A stretch of DNA of 47,171 bases from an uncultured Clostridia bacterium (GCA_947629945.1 CANRFR010000007.1:1-47171); one strand, 5' to 3'. Shown: positions 16,605 through 24,701, counted from the first letter of the stretch. Program-made: numbers and translations. The notes: generated by a model not told the origin, from the letters alone.

Positions 16605-17471
16605 ATGACAAAGAAAATGTTTGATTTTGAAAAGCTCGACGACGGCTGGGAGCTTGCGAAATACAACTACAACGACGACCCTCGGATAACGTCGGTCGAG
16701 ATACCGGAAAAGTACAAGTTCAAAAAGGTGAAGAGCATAGGCTCAAAAGCATTCAGCTCGGCGAGCTTTTTGAAAAGCGTTTATATACCGGATACCGTTA
16801 AAAATATCGGCACCTCAGCGTTTGAGTATTGTGAGTGTCTGGAGGATCTGCGGCTGCCAAGCAATTTGAAGATCGTGGATTATTGCTGCTTTAAACTTTG
16901 TACTTCGCTGAAAAAAGTAACGCTGCCTACGAAATGCGCCGTGGTGCGGTCATTCGCTTTTTCCAAGTGTACGTCTCTGGAAACCGCGCTGCTTTCCGAT
17001 ATGATGTGCGTTATCTATAACGGCGCGTTTGAGGATTGTATCGTTTTGCAAGATGTAAGCTTTCCCAATTCCGAGGTTACCATACTCGGCAAGGCGTTTG
17101 AAAACTGCCCTTTTCTTTCGACCGACTGCGCGATGTATTCGCTTATCGGCTCCAACGATCTGCATAAGCCTTTCGTCTCTGACCTAATGGATTGGAACGT
17201 TGCTATGCGAAGCGACGTTTTTCAGAAAGCCTGTCGGCTCGGCAGTTTTGAAAACGTCAATAAAGCCGAGATATTTCGGCAGCTTATCGACCGAGATTTG
17301 ATAGATCTTATGCCGTTCGCGGAAAATCTGCTCAGCGACAAGATACTCGGGGAACTTATCGATTACTCTTCTGAACGCAGCAAAACCGAATTCACGGCAC
17401 GTTTGATGAATTTCAAAAACGGGCGGAATTCGGCTGTTGATGATATTATTGATTCGCGGTTCAGTCTTTGA
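16605..17471 (+). CDS. BspA-like leucine-rich repeat protein (LRR_5 type)
   Basis: 288 residues with no signal peptide or membrane segment. Residues about 25-175 hold five or six 23-residue units of the BspA/TpLRR type, seen as recurring I-G-x-x-A-F-x-x-C-x-x-L-x-x-V-x-x-P (for example SIGSKAF, NIGTSAF, SFAFSKCTSLE, NGAFEDC). The last ~110 residues are helical and charged and resemble no domain I can name. The repeats usually mediate protein binding. Lacking a secretion signal, it probably acts in the cytoplasm. It ends convergently, overlapping the ABC permease gene by 11 bp. Confidence 0.8.
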   Translation: MTKKMFDFEKLDDGWELAKYNYNDDPRITSVEIPEKYKFKKVKSIGSKAFSSASFLKSVYIPDTVKNIGTSAFEYCECLEDLRLPSNLKIVDYCCFKLCTSLKKVTLPTKCAVVRSFAFSKCTSLETALLSDMMCVIYNGAFEDCIVLQDVSFPNSEVTILGKAFENCPFLSTDCAMYSLIGSNDLHKPFVSDLMDWNVAMRSDVFQKACRLGSFENVNKAEIFRQLIDRDLIDLMPFAENLLSDKILGELIDYSSERSKTEFTARLMNFKNGRNSAVDDIIDSRFSL

Positions 17472-18081
17472 CATTGCGCCTGACGTAAACGGATATCGAG
17501 ATAAGCCACGAAAGCGCGTAAATAACCGCCGCGCACGCGAATACTATCCAAACGGGAAAAGCGGTAAAATCGGGAATTTCGCCCTCGGGAATAAAATTCC
17601 AAATCACGGTCATCAAACCCAACATTACAATGATATTGGCAATTCGCCCTTTAACATTGCCAAACGCGAAACAGCACGGCAGACAAAGCGCGGGCAGTAT
17701 CAGTGATATAACGAAAACTCCGCCGATCATCTGTGCGCCCGACAAAAGGGTTACATCGCCGATAGTATTTACCCGAATAATCAAAGCGATAAACACGATC
17801 ACCGCCGTGAAAGCCTGATACAAAGGTCCGAACAAATATTTTGCCGATACGATCTGCGCCGCGCTGTAAGGCAGAGCGCCACTGTATTTTGTCCACTTGA
17901 ACTGCTCGTCAAGACCCAGCAGAGCGCAGGGTATTTCTCCCGAAACAATAAGCGGCAGCAGCATAAATAGTATGTTCTCTTTCGCGATAAACGAAACCGC
18001 AATAAAAATTAAGGAAAATATCAGCATATTTTTACAATATTTCACTGTTACGTAGGTATCTTTTAAAAGCAAGCCTTTCAT
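17461..18081 (-). CDS. ABC-2 family transporter permease
   Basis: 206 residues with about six membrane helices; the opening MKGLLLKDTYVTVKYCKN and spacing resemble the short ABC2_membrane_5-type permeases of Firmicutes GntR-controlled exporters. Its start overlaps the ATPase stop by 4 nt (ATGA), so the pair is translationally coupled. Substrate unknown; related YtrA-linked systems respond to cell-envelope antibiotics. Confidence 0.82.
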   Translation of the reverse strand: MKGLLLKDTYVTVKYCKNMLIFSLIFIAVSFIAKENILFMLLPLIVSGEIPCALLGLDEQFKWTKYSGALPYSAAQIVSAKYLFGPLYQAFTAVIVFIALIIRVNTIGDVTLLSGAQMIGGVFVISLILPALCLPCCFAFGNVKGRIANIIVMLGLMTVIWNFIPEGEIPDFTAFPVWIVFACAAVIYALSWLISISVYVRRNVKD

Positions 18082-18923
18082 ACTGTTTCCTCCTTTGCCG
18101 TCTGAACAAACAGTTCCTCGATAGATACGGGGCTTATCTCCGTGCCGCGCGGTACCGCGTCTCTTTTAACGATAGCCTCCGCGCCGTAGGGCGTGATTTT
18201 TTTGTGCTTGATAGCGTTTTGGTCGAGTTCCGAGAGCCGCTGTTCGGTGCAATGGATTATGCCGTATTCCGAGAGCAAGACGTCCTTTTCCTCAAACAAA
18301 ATCAGCTTTCCCTTGTGCAGAAACGCGATGTAGTCGCATATTTTTTCGAGGTCGCTTACGATATGCGATGACAGCAAAACCGAGTGGTTCTCATCGCGCG
18401 TAAAGTCGTTGAGGATATCCAGCACCTCGTCGCGGACGAGCGGGTCAAGTCCGCTTGTCGCTTCGTCGAGGAGCAGAAGTTTTGCCCCGTGCGACATCGC
18501 CACGGCAAGCCCCAGCTTCATCTTCGTACCGCGCGAAAACTTGCCGAACGCTTTGTCGAGCGGTATAGAGAGCCGTTTAAGTAAGTCGTTGAACGCGTCG
18601 GCGTTCCAATTTTTAAACGTACCGCGCATTATCTTACCGATTTGCCGAGCGTTTAAACATTCGGGAATGCCCACCTCGTCGAAAACCGTTCCCACGTCCT
18701 CTTTAATGAGACGAATTTCCTTTGAGTTATCCCGTCCGAGTATCTTCACCGAGCCGCCGTCGCGCTTTATCATGTCGAGGATAAGCATAATGGCAGTGGA
18801 TTTTCCCGCGCCGTTTTCCCCGACAAGCCCGAGAATACAGCCGCCCGGAAGCGTGAAGCTGAGACTATCCAATGTAAATCCGTCGTATTTTTTTGTCAAA
18901 TCTTTGATTTCAAGAGCGTTCAT
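18078..18923 (-). CDS. ABC transporter ATP-binding protein (YtrB/BcrA-like)
   Basis: A 281-residue ATPase. Walker A is GENGAGKST near residue 35, the signature is FSRGTKMKLGLA, Walker B is LLLLDEATSGLDP and the switch region is LLSSHI. SRGTK in place of the usual SGGQ is frequent in this export subfamily. The last ~60 residues form a family-specific tail. It overlaps both neighbours by 4 nt and so is the middle gene of a coupled gntR-ATPase-permease operon. Confidence 0.92.
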   Translation of the reverse strand: MNALEIKDLTKKYDGFTLDSLSFTLPGGCILGLVGENGAGKSTAIMLILDMIKRDGGSVKILGRDNSKEIRLIKEDVGTVFDEVGIPECLNARQIGKIMRGTFKNWNADAFNDLLKRLSIPLDKAFGKFSRGTKMKLGLAVAMSHGAKLLLLDEATSGLDPLVRDEVLDILNDFTRDENHSVLLSSHIVSDLEKICDYIAFLHKGKLILFEEKDVLLSEYGIIHCTEQRLSELDQNAIKHKKITPYGAEAIVKRDAVPRGTEISPVSIEELFVQTAKEETV

Positions 18924-19297
18924 TCTTTTTCCTCCAAAGCGAATTTCACAATTTCAAGAAGTTCCTCGCCGCTCATTTCGCACGCGGCGGCAAGTTCTAT
19001 AATCTCGTCGATATGTTCCTCGATTTTCTTTAGGTTGGTCTCGCGTATAAGCTCGAGATTTTTCGGCGCGACATAGCACCCTTTCGCGGGAACCGTGTAG
19101 ATATACCCCTCGCGCTCCAACTCCTCATAAGCGCGTTTTGTCGTAATAAAGCTGATCCTCAGATCCTTTGCCAAGCCCCTTATTGAGGGGAGCATTTCGT
19201 TTTCGGCAAGCTCTCCGCTTATTATCTGCTGTTTTATCTGCGAGTATATCTGGTCGTAAATCGGCGTGCCGCTTTTTACGTCTATAAATATGTTCAA
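18920..19297 (-). CDS. YtrA-like GntR-family transcriptional regulator
   Basis: A short 125-residue GntR protein: the winged helix-turn-helix (about 10-75) contains GTPIYDQIYSQIKQQI, LPSIRGLAKDLRIS and TTKRAYEELEREGYIY, followed by a ~45-residue helical tail instead of a full effector domain. That length and the downstream ABC genes are the YtrA pattern, in which the regulator represses its own operon until an envelope-active compound is present. ATG at 19297 is preceded by AGGTGATAGG. No convincing promoter lies directly upstream; the best one is ~500 nt away. Confidence 0.9.
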   Translation of the reverse strand: MNIFIDVKSGTPIYDQIYSQIKQQIISGELAENEMLPSIRGLAKDLRISFITTKRAYEELEREGYIYTVPAKGCYVAPKNLELIRETNLKKIEEHIDEIIELAAACEMSGEELLEIVKFALEEKE

Positions 19298-19358
19298 CCT
19301 ATCACCTGACTTTTTTCTTCGTTATAATTTTCCGCGCTCCGTAAGGTTATGCTTTTTA

Positions 19359-19520
19359 GAGCCTGTTTAGTATCTGGAGAAGTGCCGGATTTGCCCGGAT
19401 TTTTGTGCCAGACGACGGCAATTTTTCGCCGTAATACTGTATGTATTTCAAGAAAAATTGCCTAAGTATGGCGCAAAAAGACGGGTGAAGACGGTGCTTC
19501 GGAGGATACTAAACAGGCTC
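19359..19520. mobile_element. MITE-like palindromic element, GAGCYTG family (copy 1)
   Basis: Imperfect palindrome of about 162 bp with ends GAGCCTGTTTAGTATC and GATACTAAACAGGCTC, flanked on both sides by TTA (a probable 3-bp target duplication). The interior arms also match each other, for example GGCAATTTTT on the left against AAAAATTGCC on the right. No coding capacity. A relative lies at 35606-35764. Confidence 0.75.
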
Positions 19521-19526
19521 TTAGGA

Positions 19527-19695
19527 GGGGGCGCGAGCAGTCTCCTTGGGGTGCGGACAACGTTTAAGCTCCATGCATCGGCGCAGCCGGGAGACTGCGA
19601 GTGCCCCCGACCACGCGTTTCGCACGTCCGCCCCGAACGCAGCGAGACGAGCGTCAGCGAGTTAAGCGGAGTGAGTGGGCGGCGGGCGAAACGCG
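19527..19695. repeat. Two stacked GC-rich stem-loops upstream of gntR
   Basis: Stem 1 pairs 19527-19545 (GGGGGC and GCAGTCTCC) with 19590-19608, with a 4x4 internal loop. Stem 2 pairs CGCGTTTCGC (about 19614) with GCGAAACGCG (ending 19695) and encloses AGCGAG-type short repeats. Transcribed on the minus strand they would lie in the leader of the gntR operon. They could be RNA structure or interspersed repeat. Confidence 0.55.
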
Positions 19696-19811
19696 TTTTC
19701 CGAGCGTGTCGGCGTTTTAAAACAGCAGAACACACATTGCCGCCCCGAATTTGTCTTGCCGAACAATCCGCAAGTGGACAGTAAGACAAAACGCCAAACT
19801 GTATATATTTA

Positions 19812-19840
19812 ATTATACACAGTTTATACAGATTTGTCAA
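19812..19840 (-). promoter_or_regulatory. Full-consensus promoter reading toward gntR
   Basis: Minus strand TTGACA (19840-19835), 17-nt spacer, TATAAT (19817-19812). The transcript would begin near 19805 and run about 500 nt through the stem-loops and the palindromic element before the gntR start. Confidence 0.75.
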
Positions 19841-19885
19841 GTAGTTTTGAAAAAATAATTAATTGGTCATAAATGGCTTTGCAAT

Positions 19886-20026
19886 GAGTTTTTCACGGTT
19901 TTAACCGAGTTTTCAACAAAGAAAAGGGCTGTACGGTGCAAAAAAGGGGAAAAAGCTGCGGAAATTGTTGAAAACTCTCCACTTTCAAAGAGTTTTTCAC
20001 CCAATTCAACGGGTTTTCAACAAAGA
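19886..20026. repeat. Pair of 37-bp direct repeats plus an inverted part copy
   Basis: GAGTTTTTCAC...GAGTTTTCAACAAAGA at 19886-19922 recurs at 19990-20026 with a changed centre (GGTTTTAACC versus CCAATTCAACGGG). The inverse, TTGTTGAAAACTC, lies near 19964-19976. The function is unknown, possibly a protein-binding array. The remainder of the 19298-20230 gap holds the elements listed separately. Confidence 0.6.
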
Positions 20027-20133
20027 TTCGGTTAAAAGTGTGGAATATTTTTCGCGTTATTTAACGATAAGTATAAAACAACGCAGAGTTTAAAAGGGTA
20101 AAGCGCTGTAATCGGGGAACGATTTCAAAAAAG

Positions 20134-20172
20134 TCCGCCCCGTTTTGCTGATACTGTGCAAAACAGGGCGGA
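20134..20172 (-). terminator. Terminator of the VanZ-family gene
   Basis: A 15-bp stem TCCGCCCCGTTTTGC / GCAAAACAGGGCGGA (one mismatch) with a 9-nt loop. Read on the minus strand it is followed by ACTTTTTTG. It lies 59 nt beyond the vanZ-like stop codon. Confidence 0.8.
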
Positions 20173-20230
20173 GAAATTCGTATTAGGAAGTGCGGGTGAA
20201 ATAGGTGCGTGCAGATTGTGACGCAAATTT

Positions 20231-20854
20231 TTATTGGTCAAAGTTACTGCGGCTATCGTATTGACAGACCCTCTTGTTTTCGCGGTAAAAGAGTGTGACA
20301 AAAAGCTTGGCAGCAGCGCACCCGACTATCGCGCCAAGTGTGTTGGCGATGATATCGTCGAGGTCGCATGAGCGCTCAAGGAAAGGCTGAAGAAGTTCAA
20401 TTAAAACAGTTGTTCCCAAGCCTATAAAATCGACAGTCCACCATTTGAGTTTGTGAAATCCAATTGAGAGAAGTATACCGTAAGGCAGAAACATTATGAT
20501 GTTCCCGACAAGTTCCTCGTCTTTAAGTACGGAGAGATCTCCGTGGAACAACGCCCAAAAACGTTTGTTGTTTGCGTATTCTCCCGGCTGAAAAGTGAGC
20601 GCCGCAAAATCTTCAATGGAAATTTCCCCGAATACCAAACGCGGAAACTCGGGAAACCACACAAGAACGATAAGCGTTACAAGATACCACACAAGCAAGC
20701 ACCGAGCGATCTCAGACAACCACGCGGCGCGCGGTTTACCCGAACATCTCAAATATATTGCGCGTATCACGGCGTATACGGCTGCTGCCGCAGCAGCGAT
20801 AGGCATAGATGAGAACAGTCCGTAACTTTTTAGTACACCATAAATCCAATCCAT
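20231..20854 (-). CDS. VanZ-family membrane protein
   Basis: About 207 residues with four or five membrane helices and the VanZ signature: GNIIMFLPYGILL followed by IELLQPFLERSCDLDDIIANTLGAIVG. VanZ-like proteins are membrane proteins, one of which gives low-level teicoplanin resistance; the activity of most homologues is undefined. ATG at 20854 is preceded closely by GAGGAAA; an upstream GTG at 20869 would add five residues but has no ribosome site. It stands alone with its own promoter and terminator. Confidence 0.88.
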   Translation of the reverse strand: MDWIYGVLKSYGLFSSMPIAAAAAAVYAVIRAIYLRCSGKPRAAWLSEIARCLLVWYLVTLIVLVWFPEFPRLVFGEISIEDFAALTFQPGEYANNKRFWALFHGDLSVLKDEELVGNIIMFLPYGILLSIGFHKLKWWTVDFIGLGTTVLIELLQPFLERSCDLDDIIANTLGAIVGCAAAKLFVTLFYRENKRVCQYDSRSNFDQ

Positions 20855-20872
20855 TTTCCTCACTCCCACTAC

Positions 20873-20901
20873 ATAATATCATATTTTAGGGCTTGTTTCA
20901 A
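20873..20901 (-). promoter_or_regulatory. Promoter for the VanZ-family gene
   Basis: Minus strand TTGAAA (20901-20896), 17-nt spacer, TATTAT (20878-20873) with TGn extension. The leader would be only about 12 nt. Confidence 0.7.
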
Positions 20902-20950
20902 GCATTTTGATAAAATGTAAGACAAATGTAAGATTTTGCCCGTTAAGTCG

Positions 20951-20979
20951 TTGACTTTTCGGAGGATTTGTGGTACAAT
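20951..20979 (+). promoter_or_regulatory. Promoter for the Sel1-repeat gene
   Basis: TTGACT (20951-20956), 17-nt spacer, TACAAT (20974-20979), about 38 nt before the start codon. Confidence 0.75.
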
Positions 20980-21017
20980 AAAATGTGTAAATTAGTGAAT
21001 TTTAAGCAGGTGATAAT

Positions 21018-22376
21018 ATGAAATGCGGTCGCTGCGGCAAAGAGTTCGACGATACCAAGCAGGATTTCTGCGGATTTTGCAAAACCGTTCACAATAAAAA
21101 CGGCGAGCCGATACGGGATATTAAAGGTATTCTTTGCTATATAGCCAAAAAAGTCGGCAAGGAAACATTGTTGGATCGCCGACGCATCGACGCGTTAATT
21201 GCGGACTTTTTCCCAAAAGAGACCGCTGTGAGAAGACTGGCATACGTGGCGCTTTACGACGGTACGGCTAAAAAGCTGATTGCGGTTCGCGAAAAGCCGT
21301 TCGAGGTGAAGTGCGCGGCGGCAGCCCGCTGCATAAAATCACTTCGCGACGAAATAGGGCTTAAAGGCAAGATAGCCGCCGAAGCCGTCGAGGCGGTAGG
21401 GTGCGCGGTAGGGTGCGAGATATCGTTCAAAAAGAGCGAAACTCCGCCCGCCGCCGAGACCGAAGCGCGAAAAAACGTCTCCGACGCAGCCGAGCAGTAT
21501 TCGCTGGGGCGGCATTTCGACAGGATCCGCGAGTACGAGAAAGCGCTTTATTGGTTTGAAGCAGCCGCAGCTCAGGATTACGGCGAGGCTGAGTATTATG
21601 TGGGCGCGTATCGGCTTGAGGGGCGCGGCGGGATTCAGAACTTGGAGCAGTCGAGAGAATGGTTTTTACGCGGCGCGGAAAACGGCGTAGCACAGGCCGA
21701 ATATATGGTCGGTTATTTCTACGCCGAGGGTATCGCGTGTGAAGTAAACGAGGACAAGGCGTTCGAGTGCTTTTTGAAAGCTGCCAAAAACGGCTGCGCG
21801 GATGCGGCGAATATGGTGGCGATGTGTTACGAAAACGGCGTTCACACCGAGAAAAACGCCGAACTAGCGCGTAAATGGCGCAAAGCGGGAGGCACTCTTG
21901 ACGAATCGGAGGAGACTCCGCAGGTGCCGCAGCAAGCTCAGAAAGCCGCAATGCCGCGCTCGGAAAAGTCCAAACAGGCTCCGCCGATACCGGACCCCGA
22001 CGCAATTCCTCGTTCCACAGCGGACGAGGGCGAGGAGCTTTACCAGAGTGCTCGCCGATGTCTGGCGGAAAAGGACGCGGAGGGCGCAGCTATGTTTTAC
22101 AAACGCGCCGCAGAGTTGGGTCACGCACGGGCGCAGTGCTCTTACGGGAAGTGTCTCTATACGGGCAACGGCGCTGCGAAAAATGTTGCGGAAGCGTTTC
22201 GATGGTTCAAGACCGCCGCGGAACAAAAGCTGAATATCGCACAGTACAATCTCGGCGTTATGTATCTCAAGGGCGTTTACGTGGCTAAAGACGCGTCGGA
22301 AGCCAAACGCTGGTTCAAGCTTGCCGCCGAGAACGGTCATGAGGACGCGGCTAAAATACTAAAAAAGCTGAGATAA
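21018..22376 (+). CDS. Zinc-ribbon protein with Sel1-like repeats
   Basis: 452 residues. An N-terminal zinc ribbon has C3, C6, C18 and C21 (CGRC...CGFC). Two blocks of Sel1/TPR-like helical repeats follow, about 155-295 and 340-450, with units such as AEYMVGYFYAEGIACEVNEDKAFECFLKAA. A proline-rich low-complexity linker (about 300-335) separates them. Sel1 arrays are protein-interaction scaffolds. No signal peptide or membrane helix is seen. It heads a possible two-gene unit with the metallopeptidase 29 nt downstream. Confidence 0.85.
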   Translation: MKCGRCGKEFDDTKQDFCGFCKTVHNKNGEPIRDIKGILCYIAKKVGKETLLDRRRIDALIADFFPKETAVRRLAYVALYDGTAKKLIAVREKPFEVKCAAAARCIKSLRDEIGLKGKIAAEAVEAVGCAVGCEISFKKSETPPAAETEARKNVSDAAEQYSLGRHFDRIREYEKALYWFEAAAAQDYGEAEYYVGAYRLEGRGGIQNLEQSREWFLRGAENGVAQAEYMVGYFYAEGIACEVNEDKAFECFLKAAKNGCADAANMVAMCYENGVHTEKNAELARKWRKAGGTLDESEETPQVPQQAQKAAMPRSEKSKQAPPIPDPDAIPRSTADEGEELYQSARRCLAEKDAEGAAMFYKRAAELGHARAQCSYGKCLYTGNGAAKNVAEAFRWFKTAAEQKLNIAQYNLGVMYLKGVYVAKDASEAKRWFKLAAENGHEDAAKILKKLR

Positions 22377-22405
22377 GGCGGTTTATTTGCCCAAAAAAAT
22401 GTGAA

Positions 22406-23095
22406 ATGAAAACACTTACTCTTTCGAGCGGAAAAACGCTCGCCTATGAACTTACGCGCAAGCGTGTAAAAAACATAAACTGCCGCCTGAAATCGGACGG
22501 CATAGTTTACGTTTCGGCAAATTCGCGTGTTCCGGTTGCGGAGATTGAACGCTTTCTTGTCGAAAAAGCGGACATCTTTTTCAACGCTTATGAGAACATT
22601 AAAAAGCACAAGGAGAAAAGCGAAATAAACACGCGTTCCGTGAATTTTCTCGGGAAAGAATACCCCGTGCGGATTATTCAAAATTCGCGCGAGACCGCCG
22701 TCTTTGACGAAACGGAGTGCCGTGTTTTCACTCGTCTTTCCGAACCCGAAAACGTACTTTTGCTTATAAAGCGCGCTGTTTCCGAGCATTTCTTAAATCT
22801 TTGCCGAGAAATAAACGCCGAGGTTCTGGACGAATTGAAATTGAACGGTTTAAAGCCGCCGCCCACACAGATTACGATAAAGGATATGACGTCCCGCTGG
22901 GGAAGCTGTTCTTATACGCGCGGGCATATCTCGATAAATTCGCGCCTGGTCGCCTACCCGCGCGAGACGATAAAGGCGGTCTTTTGGCACGAATACACTC
23001 ACTATTGGCACCACGATCACTCCAAGGCGTTCTACGATTTTTTAACGAAATATTATCCCGAGTACTTTAAATGGCACGATTTTTTAAAAGAATGA
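22406..23095 (+). CDS. YgjP/SprT-like zinc metallopeptidase
   Basis: 229 residues matching the YgjP (DUF45) family. Visible are the family motif RWGSCS at 164-169, INSRLVAYP, and the zinc-binding helix WHEYTHYWHHDHSKAFY, with HEYTH at 195-199 and a further histidine ligand at 203 or 205. Members are cytoplasmic putative proteases of unknown substrate. ATG at 22406 has no strong ribosome site, so translation may be coupled to the upstream Sel1 gene. Confidence 0.87.
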   Translation: MKTLTLSSGKTLAYELTRKRVKNINCRLKSDGIVYVSANSRVPVAEIERFLVEKADIFFNAYENIKKHKEKSEINTRSVNFLGKEYPVRIIQNSRETAVFDETECRVFTRLSEPENVLLLIKRAVSEHFLNLCREINAEVLDELKLNGLKPPPTQITIKDMTSRWGSCSYTRGHISINSRLVAYPRETIKAVFWHEYTHYWHHDHSKAFYDFLTKYYPEYFKWHDFLKE

Positions 23096-23102
23096 ACGCG
23101 GC

Positions 23103-23125
23103 TCCCCCTGTTAATTGTAGGGGGA
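23103..23125. terminator. Hairpin at convergent gene ends
   Basis: TCCCCCT / AGGGGGA stem with a GTTAATTGT loop between the metallopeptidase and the choloylglycine hydrolase. There is no strong U-tract on either strand, so it is a weak or bidirectional terminator at best. Confidence 0.45.
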
Positions 23126-23130
23126 CTTCC

Positions 23131-24105
23131 TTAGTTTTGGTAATTGATATTCTCTTTATCGCAAGGATCAAAAATTATCAGTTCGGTGCCGCAAAGGTTC
23201 TCGCGGTGCATATCCACTGCGTTTATCTGGTGATTGTTGTAGTAGTTGTAATAATAAATGCCCTTCGTACAGTTGCAGCAACAGGTGTATTGAGTTATCT
23301 GGAACGTTCCGTTTTCCAGTTCGCAGCAGCCGTTAGGGTTTTCGACGCTTGCCAAAATATGGAATACTTGAGAAACACATTCCGTTTCACTGTCTCCGCA
23401 AACCGAATTGGACTTAATAAAAGTCGCCCTGGCGAACCTTGATTCGCTGGAGAGATCTCCGGGCAGTCCTATAGCGCCCATTCCGCGACTGTAAGGCTTC
23501 AGCGGCAGATCGGCGCAGAAGTGGTTTTGCGGCGGCTTTCTCGAGAGTCCCATAAAGTTGCACAGCTGCGTTTGCTGCAGCGGAAACTCGGGATTGTTTG
23601 TAAGCACCCCCATAGGGTCGTCGTAAACGAACAAACCCTCGCGTGTGCTTTCCACAACTATTGAGCCGCTTTTGTCGGAGATTATCCAATGCAGCTCCGA
23701 ATTGGGAAGTTCTTTGCTAAACGGCTCGTTTACGATTGACAGCTTTTTCAGGATATCGCGCGCCTCGGAGACGTCAGCGCACTGTCCCGCAATAAACTGG
23801 ATAAACTCAAACGACGCCACTGCGAATTTCCCGTCGACGGGTTCTCCGTAAAACGCGTTGCCGACAAAGTTCAAGCCCGCTATCGCAAGCCCTTTTTCGT
23901 TTACACCGTCATAAAATAACGGCTGATTTTCCGCGACGTGCGCCATTCCGATCATCGCGTAATGTTCGCTCATAGAGCCTGCCAAGCGGAAGTTCAGCGG
24001 ATAATTGCGCGGCATTATTACAAGGCTGTCGCCGAAAGCTATCTCGTAATCCAAATTCCGTCCAAAGTAGAAGTCTTTTTTATTAAATCCAACGGCAGTA
24101 CACAT
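23131..24105 (-). CDS. Choloylglycine hydrolase family enzyme (bile salt hydrolase or penicillin V acylase type)
   Basis: A 324-residue Ntn-hydrolase. The start MCTAVGF places the nucleophile C2 directly after Met. Other active-site residues align with the clostridial bile salt hydrolase: R16 and D19 in FGRNLDY, N79 in AGLNF, N170 in GVLTNNP and R223 in SSESRF. ITQYT and KGIYYYNYYNN near the C terminus also match the family. No signal peptide, so it is cytoplasmic. Bile salt hydrolases cleave glycine or taurine from conjugated bile acids. The penicillin V acylase branch is the alternative, but overall similarity to gut bile salt hydrolases favours the former. ATG follows GGGAGG. Confidence 0.88.
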   Translation of the reverse strand: MCTAVGFNKKDFYFGRNLDYEIAFGDSLVIMPRNYPLNFRLAGSMSEHYAMIGMAHVAENQPLFYDGVNEKGLAIAGLNFVGNAFYGEPVDGKFAVASFEFIQFIAGQCADVSEARDILKKLSIVNEPFSKELPNSELHWIISDKSGSIVVESTREGLFVYDDPMGVLTNNPEFPLQQTQLCNFMGLSRKPPQNHFCADLPLKPYSRGMGAIGLPGDLSSESRFARATFIKSNSVCGDSETECVSQVFHILASVENPNGCCELENGTFQITQYTCCCNCTKGIYYYNYYNNHQINAVDMHRENLCGTELIIFDPCDKENINYQN

Positions 24106-24128
24106 AAAAAACCTCCCATACAGTTTGC

Positions 24129-24166
24129 ATAGGCTCTCCCCCGTAATATGCGTGGGGAGAGCCTAT
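24129..24166. terminator. Hairpin between the GNAT and choloylglycine hydrolase genes
   Basis: A perfect 13-bp stem ATAGGCTCTCCCC / GGGGAGAGCCTAT with a 12-nt loop. No U-tract follows on the minus strand, so it may be a processing or attenuation structure rather than a clean terminator. Confidence 0.5.
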
Positions 24167-24208
24167 CGTATATTTAAGTATATTTTATGGGAGAATGACG
24201 TTAAATAT

Positions 24209-24676
24209 TCAAAGTATTTTTTCCATTCCGATCTTCTGTACCTGAAGCCCGCACTTTTCGTAAAATTTCATCGCGCTCTCATTGCAAGCCCACACATTCA
24301 AGGTGACGTTGTAGCAGCCGCTCTCCTTGGCGAATTTCAGGACATATTCATAAAGCGAACGTCCGATATGCAAGCCGCGCGAGTTTTCGTCCACGCACAA
24401 ATCGTCTATGTAAAGCGTAGTGAAATTCGGGGTGTTGCGTTCCTCATGGCGCTGAAATACGCAGAACGCGTACCCCAGAACTTCTCCGTTTTCCGCAACA
24501 AACACGGGACGTTCCTTGTCCGCAAGTATCTCTTTAAGCTCGTCCGCGCCGTATTTTGTCGTACCCGTTTTGAACAGGTCGGGACGATTTTTCGCGTGGA
24601 CTTCAAGCACCTGTGACAAAAGTTCCAGAATGCGCTGAATGTCGCGGTTTTCGGCTTTTCTGATGTTAAGTTCCAT
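24209..24676 (-). CDS. GNAT-family N-acetyltransferase
   Basis: 155 residues with the full GNAT fold order. The RKAENRDIQRILELL start is followed by VFVAENGEVLGYAFCVF (beta-2/3), LYIDDLCVDENSRGLHIGRSLYEYVLKFAKESG, which carries the acetyl-CoA pyrophosphate loop, and NVWACNESAMKFYEKCGL. The acceptor cannot be predicted. ATG follows GGAGGG. Confidence 0.9.
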   Translation of the reverse strand: MELNIRKAENRDIQRILELLSQVLEVHAKNRPDLFKTGTTKYGADELKEILADKERPVFVAENGEVLGYAFCVFQRHEERNTPNFTTLYIDDLCVDENSRGLHIGRSLYEYVLKFAKESGCYNVTLNVWACNESAMKFYEKCGLQVQKIGMEKIL

Positions 24677-24701
24677 AGTTCCCTCCGTTATTCGAAATGT
24701 T

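Noticed and set aside
19448-19840. Minus-strand 130-residue frame upstream of gntR
   Set aside because: It runs through a promoter, two stem-loops and a palindromic element, lacks a ribosome site and looks like no protein family.
19886-20026. Replication origin (DnaA-box cluster)
   Set aside because: TTTTCAAC and TTTTTCAC motifs are only loosely like DnaA boxes, and dnaA, dnaN or other origin genes are absent.
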